Part shown: positions 53,207 through 61,909 of the stretch, piece by piece
How the letters are laid out: every line of letters starts with the position of its first letter
How positions within the stretch are numbered: position 1 is the first letter of the stretch
DNA from: Magnetovibrio sp. PR-2
GTDB lineage: Bacteria; Pseudomonadota; Alphaproteobacteria; Rhodospirillales; Magnetovibrionaceae
NCBI RefSeq assembly: GCF_036689815.1
Contig: NZ_JBAHUR010000006.1
Coordinates: 186,001-250,000, forward strand
Direction: 5' to 3'
Length of the DNA stretch: 64,000 bases
Position numbers and translations under genes: made by a program
The notes under the pieces: generated by a model
Told to the model about the DNA's origin: nothing
Database searches by the model: none
The model's input: only the letters and a program-made list of their open reading frames with translations

Positions 53207-53255
53207 AGTAAGTAGCTCAATAAGAGTTCCCTGAACTTCAACAAAGGAGGATGTC

Positions 53256-53516
53256 ATGTGGAACGAAGGCTCTTACCCGCACATGATGGGTGGTTTTGGA
53301 TTTGGCGATGGTAGCTGGTGGTTGCCCATGGGATTCCATGGCCTCTTTTCTCTGCTGATCATCGGACTGCTGATCTATGGCATCGTACTTGCTGTGCGCA
53401 GTTTCACCAATGGCCACACCACAAACCCGGCACTTGATGCACTTGGGTCACGCTACGCCGCCGGTGAACTGAACCGCGAGGAGTATCTGCAAAAGAAAAA
53501 GGATATCGAAGACTAA
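53256..53516 (+). CDS. SHOCT-domain small membrane protein
   Basis: An 86-residue protein: a tryptophan/glycine-rich start ([18 protein letters not shown]), one membrane helix ([17 protein letters not shown]) and a C-terminal SHOCT motif ([20 protein letters not shown]). SHOCT proteins often precede copper ATPases. GGAGG precedes the ATG. First gene of the cluster behind promoter C, 23 bp before copA. Confidence 0.85.
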   Translation: MWNEGSYPHMMGGFGFGDGSWWLPMGFHGLFSLLIIGLLIYGIVLAVRSFTNGHTTNPALDALGSRYAAGELNREEYLQKKKDIED

Positions 53517-53539
53517 CACCCATTTTTAAGAGGTATACC

Positions 53540-55855
53540 ATGACTGCACAGACGCATAGTGTTCCCCCAGAGCCTCCCCACTCCCCTGATGAAACCCGTT
53601 TGCGTTTCAACATTAAGGGAATGGGGTGTGCGTCGTGTGTCGCCACCATTGAGAACAGTCTTAGTTCTGTTCCTGGTGTGGAAAGCGCAAACGTCAATTT
53701 CGCCAACAACACAGCCGATGTCTCCTACAATCAGGATCAAGTGACGCCTGATGACATTTTCGAAGCTGTGCGTGATGTGGGATATCAGGCTAAAGAAGTT
53801 TCTCAAGCAACTGATGACGCGGTAAATAAGGATGAGGCGGAGCGTGCTGCTGAATACCGCATGCTGATGAATAAATTTCGCCTCGCTGCCCTGATCTCCG
53901 TACCCAACGTTCTATTGATGTATCCAAAGCTTGTTCCAGGCCTAACGACACTGATTCCACCTGGTAGCGAAGTGGAGCGTTTGGTTTGGGGCATTATGGG
54001 GTTGCTGACTTTACCGGTCCTCATATGGTCCGGTTCACAATTCTTTGTTGGCATGTGGGCGGCGTTGAAACATCGTTCCGCCAATATGCACACCCTGATT
54101 TCATTAGGTGTATCTGCCGCTTTCGGCTACTCAACCGTTGCGGTCCTGGTTCCTGGCCTGTTCCCCGAAGGGGCATCAACGGAGCCGTTCTGGGATGTCA
54201 CCACTGTCGTCATAGCCTTGGTTGTTCTGGGATTGGCTTTGGAAAGCAAGGCCCGAGGTAAAACATCAGAGGCCATCCGCAAATTGATCGGGATACAGGC
54301 CAAAGTCGCATATGTTGTGCGAGACGGAAAAATCCAAGAGATCCCAGTTGAAGACGTTGTCGTCGGAGATACCGTCATGGTTCGTCCTGGTGACAAAATC
54401 CCCGTAGACGGCATTGTCGAAGATGGCGCCAGTGCTGTAGATGAATCTATGATTACGGGCGAATCCTTGCCGGTCGAGAAAGTCTCTGGCGATGAAGTCA
54501 TCGGCGCCACGATGAACAAGTCTGGCAGCTTCCGCTTCAAAGCCACAAAAGTGGGCAAGGATACCGCGCTTGCCAACATCATCAACATGGTTCAAGAGGC
54601 TCAAGGTTCGAAAGCACCAATACAGCGCATTGTCGACCAAGTGTCTGGTTACTTTGTGCCAACTGTGATGATTCTCGCCATCTTGGCATTTGTTGCCTGG
54701 TACGACTTTGGACCAGAGCCCCGGCTGATCTACGCAACTATCGTTTTGGTCACGACCCTGGTGATTGCATGCCCATGTGCATTAGGACTAGCGACACCTA
54801 CATCATTGACGGTCGGCATTGGAAAAGGCGCTGAAAACGGTGTTTTGATCCGCTCCGGCGATGCTCTTCAAACCGCTGAAAGCATTGATGTGGTGGTTTT
54901 GGACAAAACCGGAACCGTGACCAAAGGCGAGCCGTCCGTTACGGACATCACGGTCATGCCTAACTTCGATGATGATGAGGTCCTGTCCCTCGCAGCTTCC
55001 TTGGAACAGTTTTCGGAGCATCCCCTCGGCAGTGCTATTGTGAAAGCTGCAACAGAACGTGGGTTATCTGTACAAGATGCTCGTGACGTTCAAACCAAAG
55101 CAGGGCATGGGATCGTCGGGATCGTTGAGAGCAAAACCGTGCTCATCGGCACGGCGCAGCACCTCTCACAATGGTTTGTTGATACTCGTGGGCTTGAAGA
55201 CATTGCATCAATCTATTCCCCGCAAGGAAAAACACCACTTTTGATTTCGATTGATGACAAACCCGCAGGCGTAATTGCGGTAGCAGACGCTGTGAAGGAT
55301 GATTCGAAAGACGCAATCGCACGGCTCCATAATATGGGCTTGAAGGTGATGATGTTGACCGGAGATCAACAAAAGACGGCTGAAGTTATTGCTCAGGAAG
55401 TAGGCATCGACAGCGTGTTTGCGCAGGTCCGGCCAGAGCACAAGGCCCATAAGGTGCAGGAGCTTCAAGCGCGAGGCTATGTGGTGGCTATGGTTGGGGA
55501 TGGAATCAATGATGCCCCAGCACTGGCAGCATCTGATGTTGGCATTGCCATCGGTAGTGGCACTGACGTTGCAATCGAAGCGGCCGATGTGACCTTAATC
55601 AAAGGTAGCTTACATGGTGTCGTTACAGCGATAGAAATCAGCCGTGCCACCATGCGCAACGTGCGTCAAAACCTAGTCGGTGCTTTTGGCTATAACGCTT
55701 TGGGTATCCCTGTGGCGATGGGCTTGTTGTATCCATTTTTTGGCATCCTTATGTCACCGATCATTGCCGGCGCCGCCATGGCCTTTAGCTCTGTCACCGT
55801 GGTCAGTAATGCCAACCGTCTGCGTTTCTTCAAGCCGAAGGGAGAAATGTCATGA
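53540..55855 (+). CDS. copA: Copper-exporting P1B-type ATPase
   Basis: Cu(I) efflux pump of 771 residues. One N-terminal HMA domain has GMGCASC with C30 and C33. Eight membrane helices follow, with the transport motif CPC at 411-413 in [12 protein letters not shown]. The actuator domain has TGES, the phosphorylation site is D455 in [12 protein letters not shown], and the hinge is [14 protein letters not shown] plus the N[AG]LG and MAFSS segments in the last helices fit the Cu(I) subgroup. It overlaps the following cupredoxin gene by four bases. The downstream genes suggest that exported copper is handled in the periplasm. Confidence 0.96.
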   Translation: MTAQTHSVPPEPPHSPDETRLRFNIKGMGCASCVATIENSLSSVPGVESANVNFANNTADVSYNQDQVTPDDIFEAVRDVGYQAKEVSQATDDAVNKDEAERAAEYRMLMNKFRLAALISVPNVLLMYPKLVPGLTTLIPPGSEVERLVWGIMGLLTLPVLIWSGSQFFVGMWAALKHRSANMHTLISLGVSAAFGYSTVAVLVPGLFPEGASTEPFWDVTTVVIALVVLGLALESKARGKTSEAIRKLIGIQAKVAYVVRDGKIQEIPVEDVVVGDTVMVRPGDKIPVDGIVEDGASAVDESMITGESLPVEKVSGDEVIGATMNKSGSFRFKATKVGKDTALANIINMVQEAQGSKAPIQRIVDQVSGYFVPTVMILAILAFVAWYDFGPEPRLIYATIVLVTTLVIACPCALGLATPTSLTVGIGKGAENGVLIRSGDALQTAESIDVVVLDKTGTVTKGEPSVTDITVMPNFDDDEVLSLAASLEQFSEHPLGSAIVKAATERGLSVQDARDVQTKAGHGIVGIVESKTVLIGTAQHLSQWFVDTRGLEDIASIYSPQGKTPLLISIDDKPAGVIAVADAVKDDSKDAIARLHNMGLKVMMLTGDQQKTAEVIAQEVGIDSVFAQVRPEHKAHKVQELQARGYVVAMVGDGINDAPALAASDVGIAIGSGTDVAIEAADVTLIKGSLHGVVTAIEISRATMRNVRQNLVGAFGYNALGIPVAMGLLYPFFGILMSPIIAGAAMAFSSVTVVSNANRLRFFKPKGEMS

Positions 55856-56232
55856 CCTGGGATCAATGGTTGGTCACGGCATTCGGCTTAGGCCTTATTC
55901 CCCTGATTGTTTGGTTTTTCTGGATCAAGCGTGATGCAGGAACCCACGCACAATCAACGGGATCACACCAGGAAGTCCAAATTACGGTCAAGGGTGGTTA
56001 CACACCGGATACCATTATCGTGCAAAAAAACCGCCCTGTGCGTCTGAACTTTTTACGTCAGGAATCTGCAACGTGTTCTGACACGGTCATCATTCCCGAG
56101 TTTGGAAAAAGTGCCCAGTTACCCCAAGGCGAAACCATTGCCGTTGAATTCATACCCGATAAATCTGGCGAATTCGAATTCACATGCCAAATGGGCATGT
56201 TACGTGGCCGCTTGATTATCGAAGAAGCATAA
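55852..56232 (+). CDS. Membrane-anchored cupredoxin-like protein
   Basis: A 126-residue protein with an N-terminal anchor ([20 protein letters not shown]) and a cupredoxin_1-type domain: [14 protein letters not shown]-like start, [13 protein letters not shown] and [12 protein letters not shown] with C and M ligands. The usual histidine before the last methionine is not obvious, so the copper site may be non-standard. The ATG overlaps the copA stop. Proteins of this type commonly follow copA and may accept copper from it. Confidence 0.87.
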   Translation: MTWDQWLVTAFGLGLIPLIVWFFWIKRDAGTHAQSTGSHQEVQITVKGGYTPDTIIVQKNRPVRLNFLRQESATCSDTVIIPEFGKSAQLPQGETIAVEFIPDKSGEFEFTCQMGMLRGRLIIEEA

Positions 56233-56256
56233 CCCCCAAATCAAACGAGGAGCACA

Positions 56257-56652
56257 ATGACCTATCATATCAGCAAAACTGTGGAAGACAGCATGGACGG
56301 GGCGGTAGAAAAGGTCACTGCTGCTCTGAAGAATTATGGTTTTGGCGTTCTAACCCAGATCGATGTCAAAGCAACATTGAAAAACAAAATCGAGGTTGAT
56401 TTTCGCGAATATCGCATTTTGGGGGCCTGTAACCCACACTTTGCATACGAAGCCCTGCAGTCTGAAGACATGATCGGAACCATGCTGCCGTGTAACGTGA
56501 TCGTTCAGGAACGCGAGAACGGTATGGTGGAGGTCTCGGCGGTCGATCCAAAAGCCTCTATGCAGGCCATCTCAAATTCCAAATTGGACAGTATTGCCGA
56601 GGAGGTTCGTGAGCGGCTGGGCTGTGTTATTTCATCTCTGGGCGCAAGTTGA
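56257..56652 (+). CDS. DUF302-domain protein
   Basis: A 131-residue cytoplasmic protein. The family signature is LKNYGFGVLTQIDVKATLKN, then YRILGACNPHFAYEALQ and GTMLPCNVIVQE. Two conserved cysteines (ACNP and PCNV) are present. DUF302 proteins are frequent in metal- and redox-stress operons; no biochemical role is established. Third downstream of copA in a tightly packed series. Confidence 0.92.
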   Translation: MTYHISKTVEDSMDGAVEKVTAALKNYGFGVLTQIDVKATLKNKIEVDFREYRILGACNPHFAYEALQSEDMIGTMLPCNVIVQERENGMVEVSAVDPKASMQAISNSKLDSIAEEVRERLGCVISSLGAS

Positions 56653-56668
56653 AAGAAAGGGATTGGTT

Positions 56669-57148
56669 ATGTCAAAAAAGTTAGCAATCGTCGGGGGACT
56701 GACTATCGCGGCCTTTGCAGTGGTCGGTATCTATATGGCAGGTGAAACAAATCCTGCTTTGGCAACCGTCGATCAATCTGATCCCAAAATTATTATGAAA
56801 GGGTCACTTTTGTACGAGGCAAATTGTGCCAGTTGTCATGGCAAAAATTTAGAAGGGCAGCCGAACTGGCAGGTCAAAAATGATGACGGTACCTTACCTG
56901 CGCCTCCCCACGACAAGGATGGGCATACTTGGCATCACGATGATGGGTTGCTGTTCAACTATACGAAAGACGGCGGGGCTTCTTTAGGTATTGATGGGTT
57001 TGTGAGCGGAATGCCGCCTTTCCGAGACACACTAAGCGATGATGAAATTTGGTCTGCACTTGCATTCATCAAAAGTACATGGCCCGAGAAACATCGTGCC
57101 CGTCAGGCTTTGGCCACACAGCAAGTTTTGGGATCCAACGGAAAGTAG
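56669..57148 (+). CDS. Membrane-anchored class I cytochrome c
   Basis: A 159-residue protein with an N-terminal anchor or signal (LAIVGGLTIAAFAVVGIYMA), haem motif CASCH (C53, C56, H57), and a distal Met in GFVSGMPPFRD. Between them is a histidine-rich loop (HDKDGHTWHHDDG) not usual in the family. ATG at 56669 is used; an upstream frame from 56594 overlaps DUF302 and lacks homology. It may pass electrons to or from the cupredoxins. Confidence 0.9.
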   Translation: MSKKLAIVGGLTIAAFAVVGIYMAGETNPALATVDQSDPKIIMKGSLLYEANCASCHGKNLEGQPNWQVKNDDGTLPAPPHDKDGHTWHHDDGLLFNYTKDGGASLGIDGFVSGMPPFRDTLSDDEIWSALAFIKSTWPEKHRARQALATQQVLGSNGK

Positions 57149-57254
57149 CCCCCCGAACTTCCGCTTTGGGCTGGGAGCTAATCCTTGATGATCAGCTCTG
57201 TGGGTGAGAGCGCCCCAGTGATCGTGAACCTCAGAACCATATGAGAGCATAAGC

Positions 57255-58064
57255 ATGCCATTTCCTGATATTGATCCGATTATCTTCCAAATTGGCCCGA
57301 TAGCTATTCGTTGGTATTCCATGGCTTACATTGCCGGGTTGCTTATTGGCTTGATGTATCTCAAGCAACTCATGCGGAAATTTGATTTTTCCATATCGGT
57401 TGAGAAAATCGATGATTTCCTCATATGGGCTATTGTTGGTGTGATACTTGGCGGACGCTTGGGATATGTGATTTTCTACCAACTGGATTTTTATTTAGAT
57501 AACCCCATTGCCATCGTCCAAACCTGGAAAGGGGGGATGTCATTCCACGGTGGTCTGCTGGGCGTTGCGATCGCAACCGTAGTTTTTGCCAAAAGACATG
57601 GATTGCCCATATTGCTGATTTCTGACCTGGTTGCAGTGGCAGCACCCATCGGCCTCTTTTTTGGCCGTTTGGCAAACTTTATAAATGGTGAGCTCTACGG
57701 TCGCACCACGGATGTTTCATGGGGTGTTGTTTTTCCACACGGCGGCCCTTTGCCACGCCACCCCAGCCAACTATATGAGGCGGCATTAGAAGGGATTGTA
57801 TTATTCCTGATTTTAAACGTCATGCTCCGCTTTCCTGAGATCAGACGGCGCAAGGGAATTTTGGCGGGTGTTTTCCTGATCGGATACGGACTTGCGCGCT
57901 CAATCGTTGAGCTGTTCCGCCAGCCCGATGAACATATCGGTTTTTTGATTGGAGGAACGACACTGGGACAGTGGCTTTCCATGCCACTCATCCTTGTCGG
58001 GATCATATTGATATCGTTGGCATTAAGGGAAACAAGAACGCAACAGGGTCGAACGCTTTTTTAA
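57255..58064 (+). CDS. lgt: Prolipoprotein diacylglyceryl transferase, island copy
   Basis: A 269-residue membrane enzyme that transfers diacylglyceryl to the lipobox cysteine. Essential segments are GGRLGYVIFY, GMSFHGGLLG, GRLANFINGELYGRTTD and HPSQLYEAALEG, so it should be active. An accessory lgt inside a copper island is expected to be a second copy, as the chromosomal gene is essential. It follows the cytochrome after 106 bp and ends the rightward cluster. Confidence 0.95.
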   Translation: MPFPDIDPIIFQIGPIAIRWYSMAYIAGLLIGLMYLKQLMRKFDFSISVEKIDDFLIWAIVGVILGGRLGYVIFYQLDFYLDNPIAIVQTWKGGMSFHGGLLGVAIATVVFAKRHGLPILLISDLVAVAAPIGLFFGRLANFINGELYGRTTDVSWGVVFPHGGPLPRHPSQLYEAALEGIVLFLILNVMLRFPEIRRRKGILAGVFLIGYGLARSIVELFRQPDEHIGFLIGGTTLGQWLSMPLILVGIILISLALRETRTQQGRTLF

Positions 58065-58303
58065 CAGGATTTAACATTTTCTCTGGCTTGCAACCAGATT
58101 TGGAAAGCTCGCCAAAATTATCTTGCGATAGTCAAGCTGGCAGCAATTCGGGTTTGGCTCGCGTCCAAGAAACCACAGGACAATGCCCCTGATGTCCGCT
58201 CTCAATACGTTTTCGGACATATAATCACTGATGGGCGCAGCTCCGGGATTAGCCAAACTCGGACATGACAGGTTTCCTGTCAGTTATACTGTCTTAGAGC
58301 CAA
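58065..58303. other. Gap between lgt and the CopZ-like gene
   Basis: Non-coding stretch between convergent genes. It contains ATGTCCG...CGGACAT (58192-58198 and 58214-58220) and a perfect TGACAGG-TTT-CCTGTCA hairpin (58263-58279). Neither has a T-run. They may act as terminators for the converging operons, but this is uncertain. Confidence 0.4.
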
Positions 58304-58726
58304 TTATTTCGGGAAGTTTTTGAGACAGCATAAACCGGATGGGTTGCGGGTTTCACAAGCACATAAGTGCTGTTTCGTTTGGCTTGTTACGAAATCCTTG
58401 ATACTGGGCTCGTTCTTAACATCATCCTTAGTGACACCAAAGCAGTAGCACAAGGTCGCCTGATCTGTTTTGTCCTTCGCACCAACTCGCGTTCGTACAT
58501 CATGTTGGTCAAATGTCAGCCCATCATCAGTGAAATACACAACAGCACAATCAGGGTCATCACAGAAAAAGAAACGACGCTCTTGGTCATCCAGTTTCCA
58601 GGGATGCTTGATGTGTTGGACGACTGTTTTTTGAGAGACCTCTCCACAATCCTGACCATGTTGGGGGCATGACTGTTTCTTAGGGTGTGTTGCTTTCGGT
58701 TGTGCTGAGCCGCAGCAGTTAGACAT
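58304..58726 (-). CDS. CopZ-like metallochaperone with N-terminal Zn/Fe-S domain
   Basis: A 140-residue cysteine-rich protein. MSNCCGSAQ, SCPQHGQDCG, FFFCDDPDCAVVYF, TLCYCFGVTKDD and LCACETRNPSGLCC give eleven or more cysteines. This matches the N-terminal zinc/[2Fe-2S] domain of Archaeoglobus CopZ, but no HMA domain follows. ATG at 58726 is chosen because GGAAG stands nine bases upstream; frames from 58732 or 58798 are alternatives. Third gene of the merT-merP-like operon. It may reduce or accept metal delivered by the importer. Confidence 0.85.
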   Translation of the reverse strand: MSNCCGSAQPKATHPKKQSCPQHGQDCGEVSQKTVVQHIKHPWKLDDQERRFFFCDDPDCAVVYFTDDGLTFDQHDVRTRVGAKDKTDQATLCYCFGVTKDDVKNEPSIKDFVTSQTKQHLCACETRNPSGLCCLKNFPK

Positions 58727-58766
58727 AAGCATGTGCTTCCAATAAACGTTTACATCTAAGCCCAGA

Positions 58767-59051
58767 TCAATTTCTGAGTCTGGATGGATAACCTGCATTC
58801 AACGTGGCATCCGTCAAGGTCTCAACATTGGCCTTGGTGTCCTCAAAGGTCACCTTAGCAGTTTTATCATCATACGAGACCACAACTTCGGCGACACCAC
58901 TTACGCCACTCAAGCTTTGTTTGACGATAAATGGACACGATGCGCAGTTCATGTTTTCGACAGTTAAGGTCACCGTCTTTTCTGCCGCCAAGCTGGCAGT
59001 GGATAACATCATGGCTACGGCAAACAGGATTGTTGGGGTAATGCGTTTCAT
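58767..59051 (-). CDS. merP: Periplasmic metal-binding protein MerP-like
   Basis: A 94-residue protein: signal peptide (ILFAVAMMLSTASLAA) and one HMA domain with MNCASCP (C36, C39), the MerP layout. It lies directly downstream of the MerT-like gene. A GTG at 59063 is the alternative start. It is expected to bind Hg(II) or a similar thiophilic ion and pass it to MerT. Confidence 0.87.
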   Translation of the reverse strand: MKRITPTILFAVAMMLSTASLAAEKTVTLTVENMNCASCPFIVKQSLSGVSGVAEVVVSYDDKTAKVTFEDTKANVETLTDATLNAGYPSRLRN

Positions 59052-59063
59052 AGACTGTCTCAC

Positions 59064-59498
59064 TCAGTTCAACAGGTAAGGGGCGGCATATGGATAGAGA
59101 AGCGCGGCTGTCACCAGTAACGTCGCACTCCATAAGGATGACTTGACTACGACAGTCGACTTAGGGGTCTCACAATATGACCCCGGCACACATGCCTTCT
59201 TGGGCTTGAGATAGACCGTGTAAAAGCCCCCGGCAAGAAAGATGACTGTCAAGGTGACAAAGTAAGGCTTGTAAGGCGTTAAGGCCGTTAAATTGCTGAT
59301 CCATGCCCCGCTGATGCCCAATAAAAACAACACCAACGGAACAATGCAGCATGACGACGCCAGTACCGCCCCGACGACACTGCCCGTGGCCAGAAGGCTA
59401 TGTTGGCGGGTGTTTACCTCAGGGGGTATTGATGTGTTGTTGTCACTAGACCCACCCGCAATTTGTGCTTGGGTGCTGGATTGTTCCATATTGTTCAT
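59064..59498 (-). CDS. merT: Metal importer MerT-like
   Basis: A 144-residue inner-membrane protein with three helices. The vicinal pair CC (C50, C51) in ASSCCIVPLVLF lies in the first helix as in MerT. A second pair (KKACVPGSYCE) is in the loop after helix 2, also as in MerT. The N-terminal 30 residues are an added hydrophilic extension. First gene of the leftward operon with a MerR-type promoter. Confidence 0.88.
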   Translation of the reverse strand: MNNMEQSSTQAQIAGGSSDNNTSIPPEVNTRQHSLLATGSVVGAVLASSCCIVPLVLFLLGISGAWISNLTALTPYKPYFVTLTVIFLAGGFYTVYLKPKKACVPGSYCETPKSTVVVKSSLWSATLLVTAALLYPYAAPYLLN

Positions 59499-59525
59499 CC
59501 TTGTACTGCCAACCTTACCTATCCA

Positions 59526-59556
59526 TGTATAAGGTCTGTAGCAAGTACAGGCTCAA
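59526..59556 (-). promoter_or_regulatory. MerR-type promoter of the merT operon
   Basis: On the minus strand: -35 TTGAGC (59556-59551), 19-bp spacer, -10 TATACA (59531-59526). The spacer contains the dyad CTGTA-cttgc-TACAG. A 19-bp spacer with a dyad inside is the hallmark of MerR-activated promoters. Confidence 0.85.
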
Positions 59557-59583
59557 GGGTTATTTCAGAGGCTGATAAGGCAG

Positions 59584-59982
59584 ATGACAATGAAACGTGG
59601 CGAGTTAGCAAAGCGCACGGGATGCAATATCGAAACTGTCCGGTATTACGAGAAGGCTGGTCTCCTGCCTGACCCTCCACGCACAGACAAAGGTTATAGG
59701 GTTTACAGCGATACCCACGAGCAAACCTTACGCTTCATTATGCGGTCCCGGGAATTAGGCTTTAGCGTTGAAGAGGTTCGGGGATTATTGAGCCTCGTGG
59801 ATGGTGGGACCTATACGTGCAGTGAAATCCGCGACAAGACACTCCAACATCTCACTTCTGTTCGTAAACGTATCGCAGACCTCCAAAGACTGGAACAAAC
59901 GCTTTCCGATACGGTGGCGAACTGTGAAGGCGGAAACACCCCACGGTGTGCCGTTATAGATGCGTTGGTTAAGGACGGCTAA
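59584..59982 (+). CDS. merR: MerR-family metal-responsive regulator
   Basis: A 132-residue regulator, divergent from merT. The helix-turn-helix and wing read MKRGELAKRTGCNIETVRYY then EKAGLLPDPPRTDKGYRVYS. The long dimerisation helix is followed by cysteines in YTCSEIR and ANCEGGNTPRC. The three cysteine positions approximate those of mercury-sensing MerR (C82, C117, C126), with one residue less between the last two. Hg, Pb or Cd are therefore possible effectors; a copper sensor (CueR) would have a different C-x7-C loop without the first cysteine. Confidence 0.9.
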   Translation: MTMKRGELAKRTGCNIETVRYYEKAGLLPDPPRTDKGYRVYSDTHEQTLRFIMRSRELGFSVEEVRGLLSLVDGGTYTCSEIRDKTLQHLTSVRKRIADLQRLEQTLSDTVANCEGGNTPRCAVIDALVKDG

Positions 59983-60107
59983 GGGTCATTTTCGGACCTT
60001 AATCGTATGCGCGGAAAATGACCGGTTTGCGCCAACAAGCGGAAGTCTTAACAGCCATCATCATTTATGAGTCCATGGCCTAGGCACCGTAGAGGCTGAT
60101 ACTGAAA

Positions 60108-60314
60108 TTATTTGGTATCTAATCCAGCCTCTTCAATAACCAAGAAAATATCATCAAGGTCAGTCGTGTACTGATCAAATTGAACCGTTGCAGATTTCTT
60201 CTCATGCGACGTTTCGACAAACGTGACACCTGAAATTGCCTGAATTCTTCCTTTCAAGCATTCAGCAATTTTCCGATTAAGCATGCCGTCAACAGATATG
60301 GTGGCCTTAACCAT
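60108..60314 (-). CDS. Degenerate HMA-domain protein lacking CxxC
   Basis: A 68-residue protein with the HMA ferredoxin-like pattern: MVKATISVDGM, ISGVTFVETSHEKKSATVQF and DDIFLVIEEAGLD. The metal loop GM-x-C-x-x-C is replaced by GMLNRKIAEC, leaving one displaced cysteine. ATG at 60314 with GGAGG is chosen over 60350. It is a lone gene between merR and promoter D. It could be a regulator-like or partner-binding HMA protein rather than a chaperone. Confidence 0.72.
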   Translation of the reverse strand: MVKATISVDGMLNRKIAECLKGRIQAISGVTFVETSHEKKSATVQFDQYTTDLDDIFLVIEEAGLDTK

Positions 60315-60379
60315 TATTCCATCCTCCATGAGAAGCTCACTTATTGTCACACAGTCTGCCCAGACTACAATCGTGCATG

Positions 60380-60471
60380 TGTGACAAAGTTTGACAGTCC
60401 AAATAACAGAAACAATCTGTCACAACATTTTCCAATTTCGACAAAATTTGGTGACATTTCTCTGTCTAAAT
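60380..60471 (+). promoter_or_regulatory. Three-box regulon promoter D, before the HD-GYP/oxidase unit
   Basis: TGTGACAAAGTTTGACA (60380), TGTCAC (60418), GACAAA (60440) and CTAAAT (60466) at 38/22/20. Box 1 here shows two TGACA half-sites 10 bp apart most clearly. Confidence 0.8.
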
Positions 60472-60508
60472 ACTCTTGCAAGGACGACGGACAACCTTGC
60501 CCTCCTAA

Positions 60509-60567
60509 AGGCATAGCCCTGACAGCCCCCCCCCTCCCATTTCAAAGTTCTGTCAGGGCTATTGCCT
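60509..60567 (+). promoter_or_regulatory. Long leader hairpin before the HD-GYP gene
   Basis: AGGCATAGCCCTGACAG (60509-60525) and CTGTCAGGGCTATTGCCT (60550-60567) pair over 17 bp with one bulge, around a C-rich loop. No T-run follows. It lies in the transcript from promoter D and may be a regulatory leader or a weak attenuator. Confidence 0.6.
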
Positions 60568-60639
60568 GAAGGGAATTTGTTTGCGTGATAAAGGATTTGG
60601 GTTATTCAGCAAGATATTCATAAAAGACTCGCCATTCCA

Positions 60640-61866
60640 TTGGCCTTAGCTGGCTTGGTTCTTTCCATCGTATTTGGTGGTACCGAGCTTTACCGTGAAG
60701 TTTTGATCATGGAAGAACAGGCTACTTCCTTCGCGACCCAAGAAGCTAATGAATTTGCTGAGATTCATTCCGGCAGTCTGACGCACGAAACGATACAAGA
60801 AGATCTTGAAATTTTTATTGGAGCACGAAGCCGAGCCCCAAACGGTCACTTAGTTGCAGTTAAAATACTATCATCTTCCGTTGCGGTCTTAGCTGATGCC
60901 AATGATGGCAGTGATACAACACACGTCGCCATGCAGCGCCATAGCTTGGGTATGTCTATGCGCAGCGCGCCGGAGCACGACGTATTTTGGGATGATAAAG
61001 TCTATGTGCGCGTCATCGTGCCATTGGCCTTGCAGGGTGAAGAACAGCCCGCGGTGTTCAGCGGACTGTTTCTGGTTGATCCCGAAGTTGTTTCATCTAT
61101 GAAGCAAGAAATAGCCAAAACGGTTGGCATCACTGTGCTGATCGTTTTTCTAACGGCTTTATTTCTGTACCCCTTGGTTCTGTACCTGGATCGCAATTTA
61201 CGAAAACGCACGCGCCAGCTTCTCGAAGCTAACTCCAGCATGTTGGAAGCCCTCGGTTCTGCCATCGCCAAACGCGACAGTGACACCGGCGCCCATAACT
61301 ATCGGGTTGCTTATTATTCCATCAAGCTAGGCGAAGCCTTCGGGTTGTCACGCAAAGAGATCGTCGGGCTGATGAAAGGTGCCTTCCTGCATGATATCGG
61401 AAAAATTGGTGTTCCGGATGCCATCCTTCTTAAACCCGGAAAACTAACGGATGAAGAATTCGTTGAAATGCAGACCCACGTCCAGCATGGTCTGGACATC
61501 GTCAAGGATGTAAAGTGGTTCAACGATGCCGCCGAAGTGATCGGAGGGCACCATGAAAAATGGAACGGCAACGGCTATCCAGCCGGACTGGCGGGAGATG
61601 ACATCCCGCTTTCAGCACGAATTTTCGCAATCGCCGACGTCTTTGACGCACTCACATCCCGTCGACCTTATAAAGAACCGTTTTCCATCGAGAAAGCCAC
61701 GAATATCCTTGAAGAAGGAAGAGGTCAACATTTTGACCCAGAATTATTGAGCATTTTTCTTGAACGCTGCGACGAATGGTTCGCCAAAATTACGGCACAA
61801 GATGATGCAGCATTGAAAAAAACGCTTATGTCGTGCACTTGCCATTATATGGACAGTGTTGTGTGA
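60640..61866 (+). CDS. HD-GYP domain protein with periplasmic sensor
   Basis: Probable c-di-GMP phosphodiesterase (408 aa from TTG 60640). Two membrane helices (LALAGLVLSIVFGG and VLIVFLTALFLYPLVLYL) enclose a periplasmic region of about 130 residues. The HD-GYP domain is complete: HDIGKIGVPDAIL, GGHHEKWNGNGYPAG and DVFDALTSRRPYK. The start is unclear: the frame is open back to 60592 and would encode IQQDIHKRLAIP from an ATT at 60604, with AAGGA eight bases upstream, but no ATG, GTG or TTG exists before 60640. It shares promoter D with the multicopper oxidase. Confidence 0.88.
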   Translation: MALAGLVLSIVFGGTELYREVLIMEEQATSFATQEANEFAEIHSGSLTHETIQEDLEIFIGARSRAPNGHLVAVKILSSSVAVLADANDGSDTTHVAMQRHSLGMSMRSAPEHDVFWDDKVYVRVIVPLALQGEEQPAVFSGLFLVDPEVVSSMKQEIAKTVGITVLIVFLTALFLYPLVLYLDRNLRKRTRQLLEANSSMLEALGSAIAKRDSDTGAHNYRVAYYSIKLGEAFGLSRKEIVGLMKGAFLHDIGKIGVPDAILLKPGKLTDEEFVEMQTHVQHGLDIVKDVKWFNDAAEVIGGHHEKWNGNGYPAGLAGDDIPLSARIFAIADVFDALTSRRPYKEPFSIEKATNILEEGRGQHFDPELLSIFLERCDEWFAKITAQDDAALKKTLMSCTCHYMDSVV

Positions 61867-61909
61867 TTCCTTTGAGAATATATAGTTTGCCTGTTTCCTG
61901 GAGAGTAAC

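Noticed and set aside
59984-60023. GGTCATTTTC and GAAAATGACC inverted repeat after merR, a possible transposon end
   Set aside because: Arms are 10 bp with a 20-base gap, no target duplication or transposase is seen, and a hairpin at the merR 3' end explains it as well.
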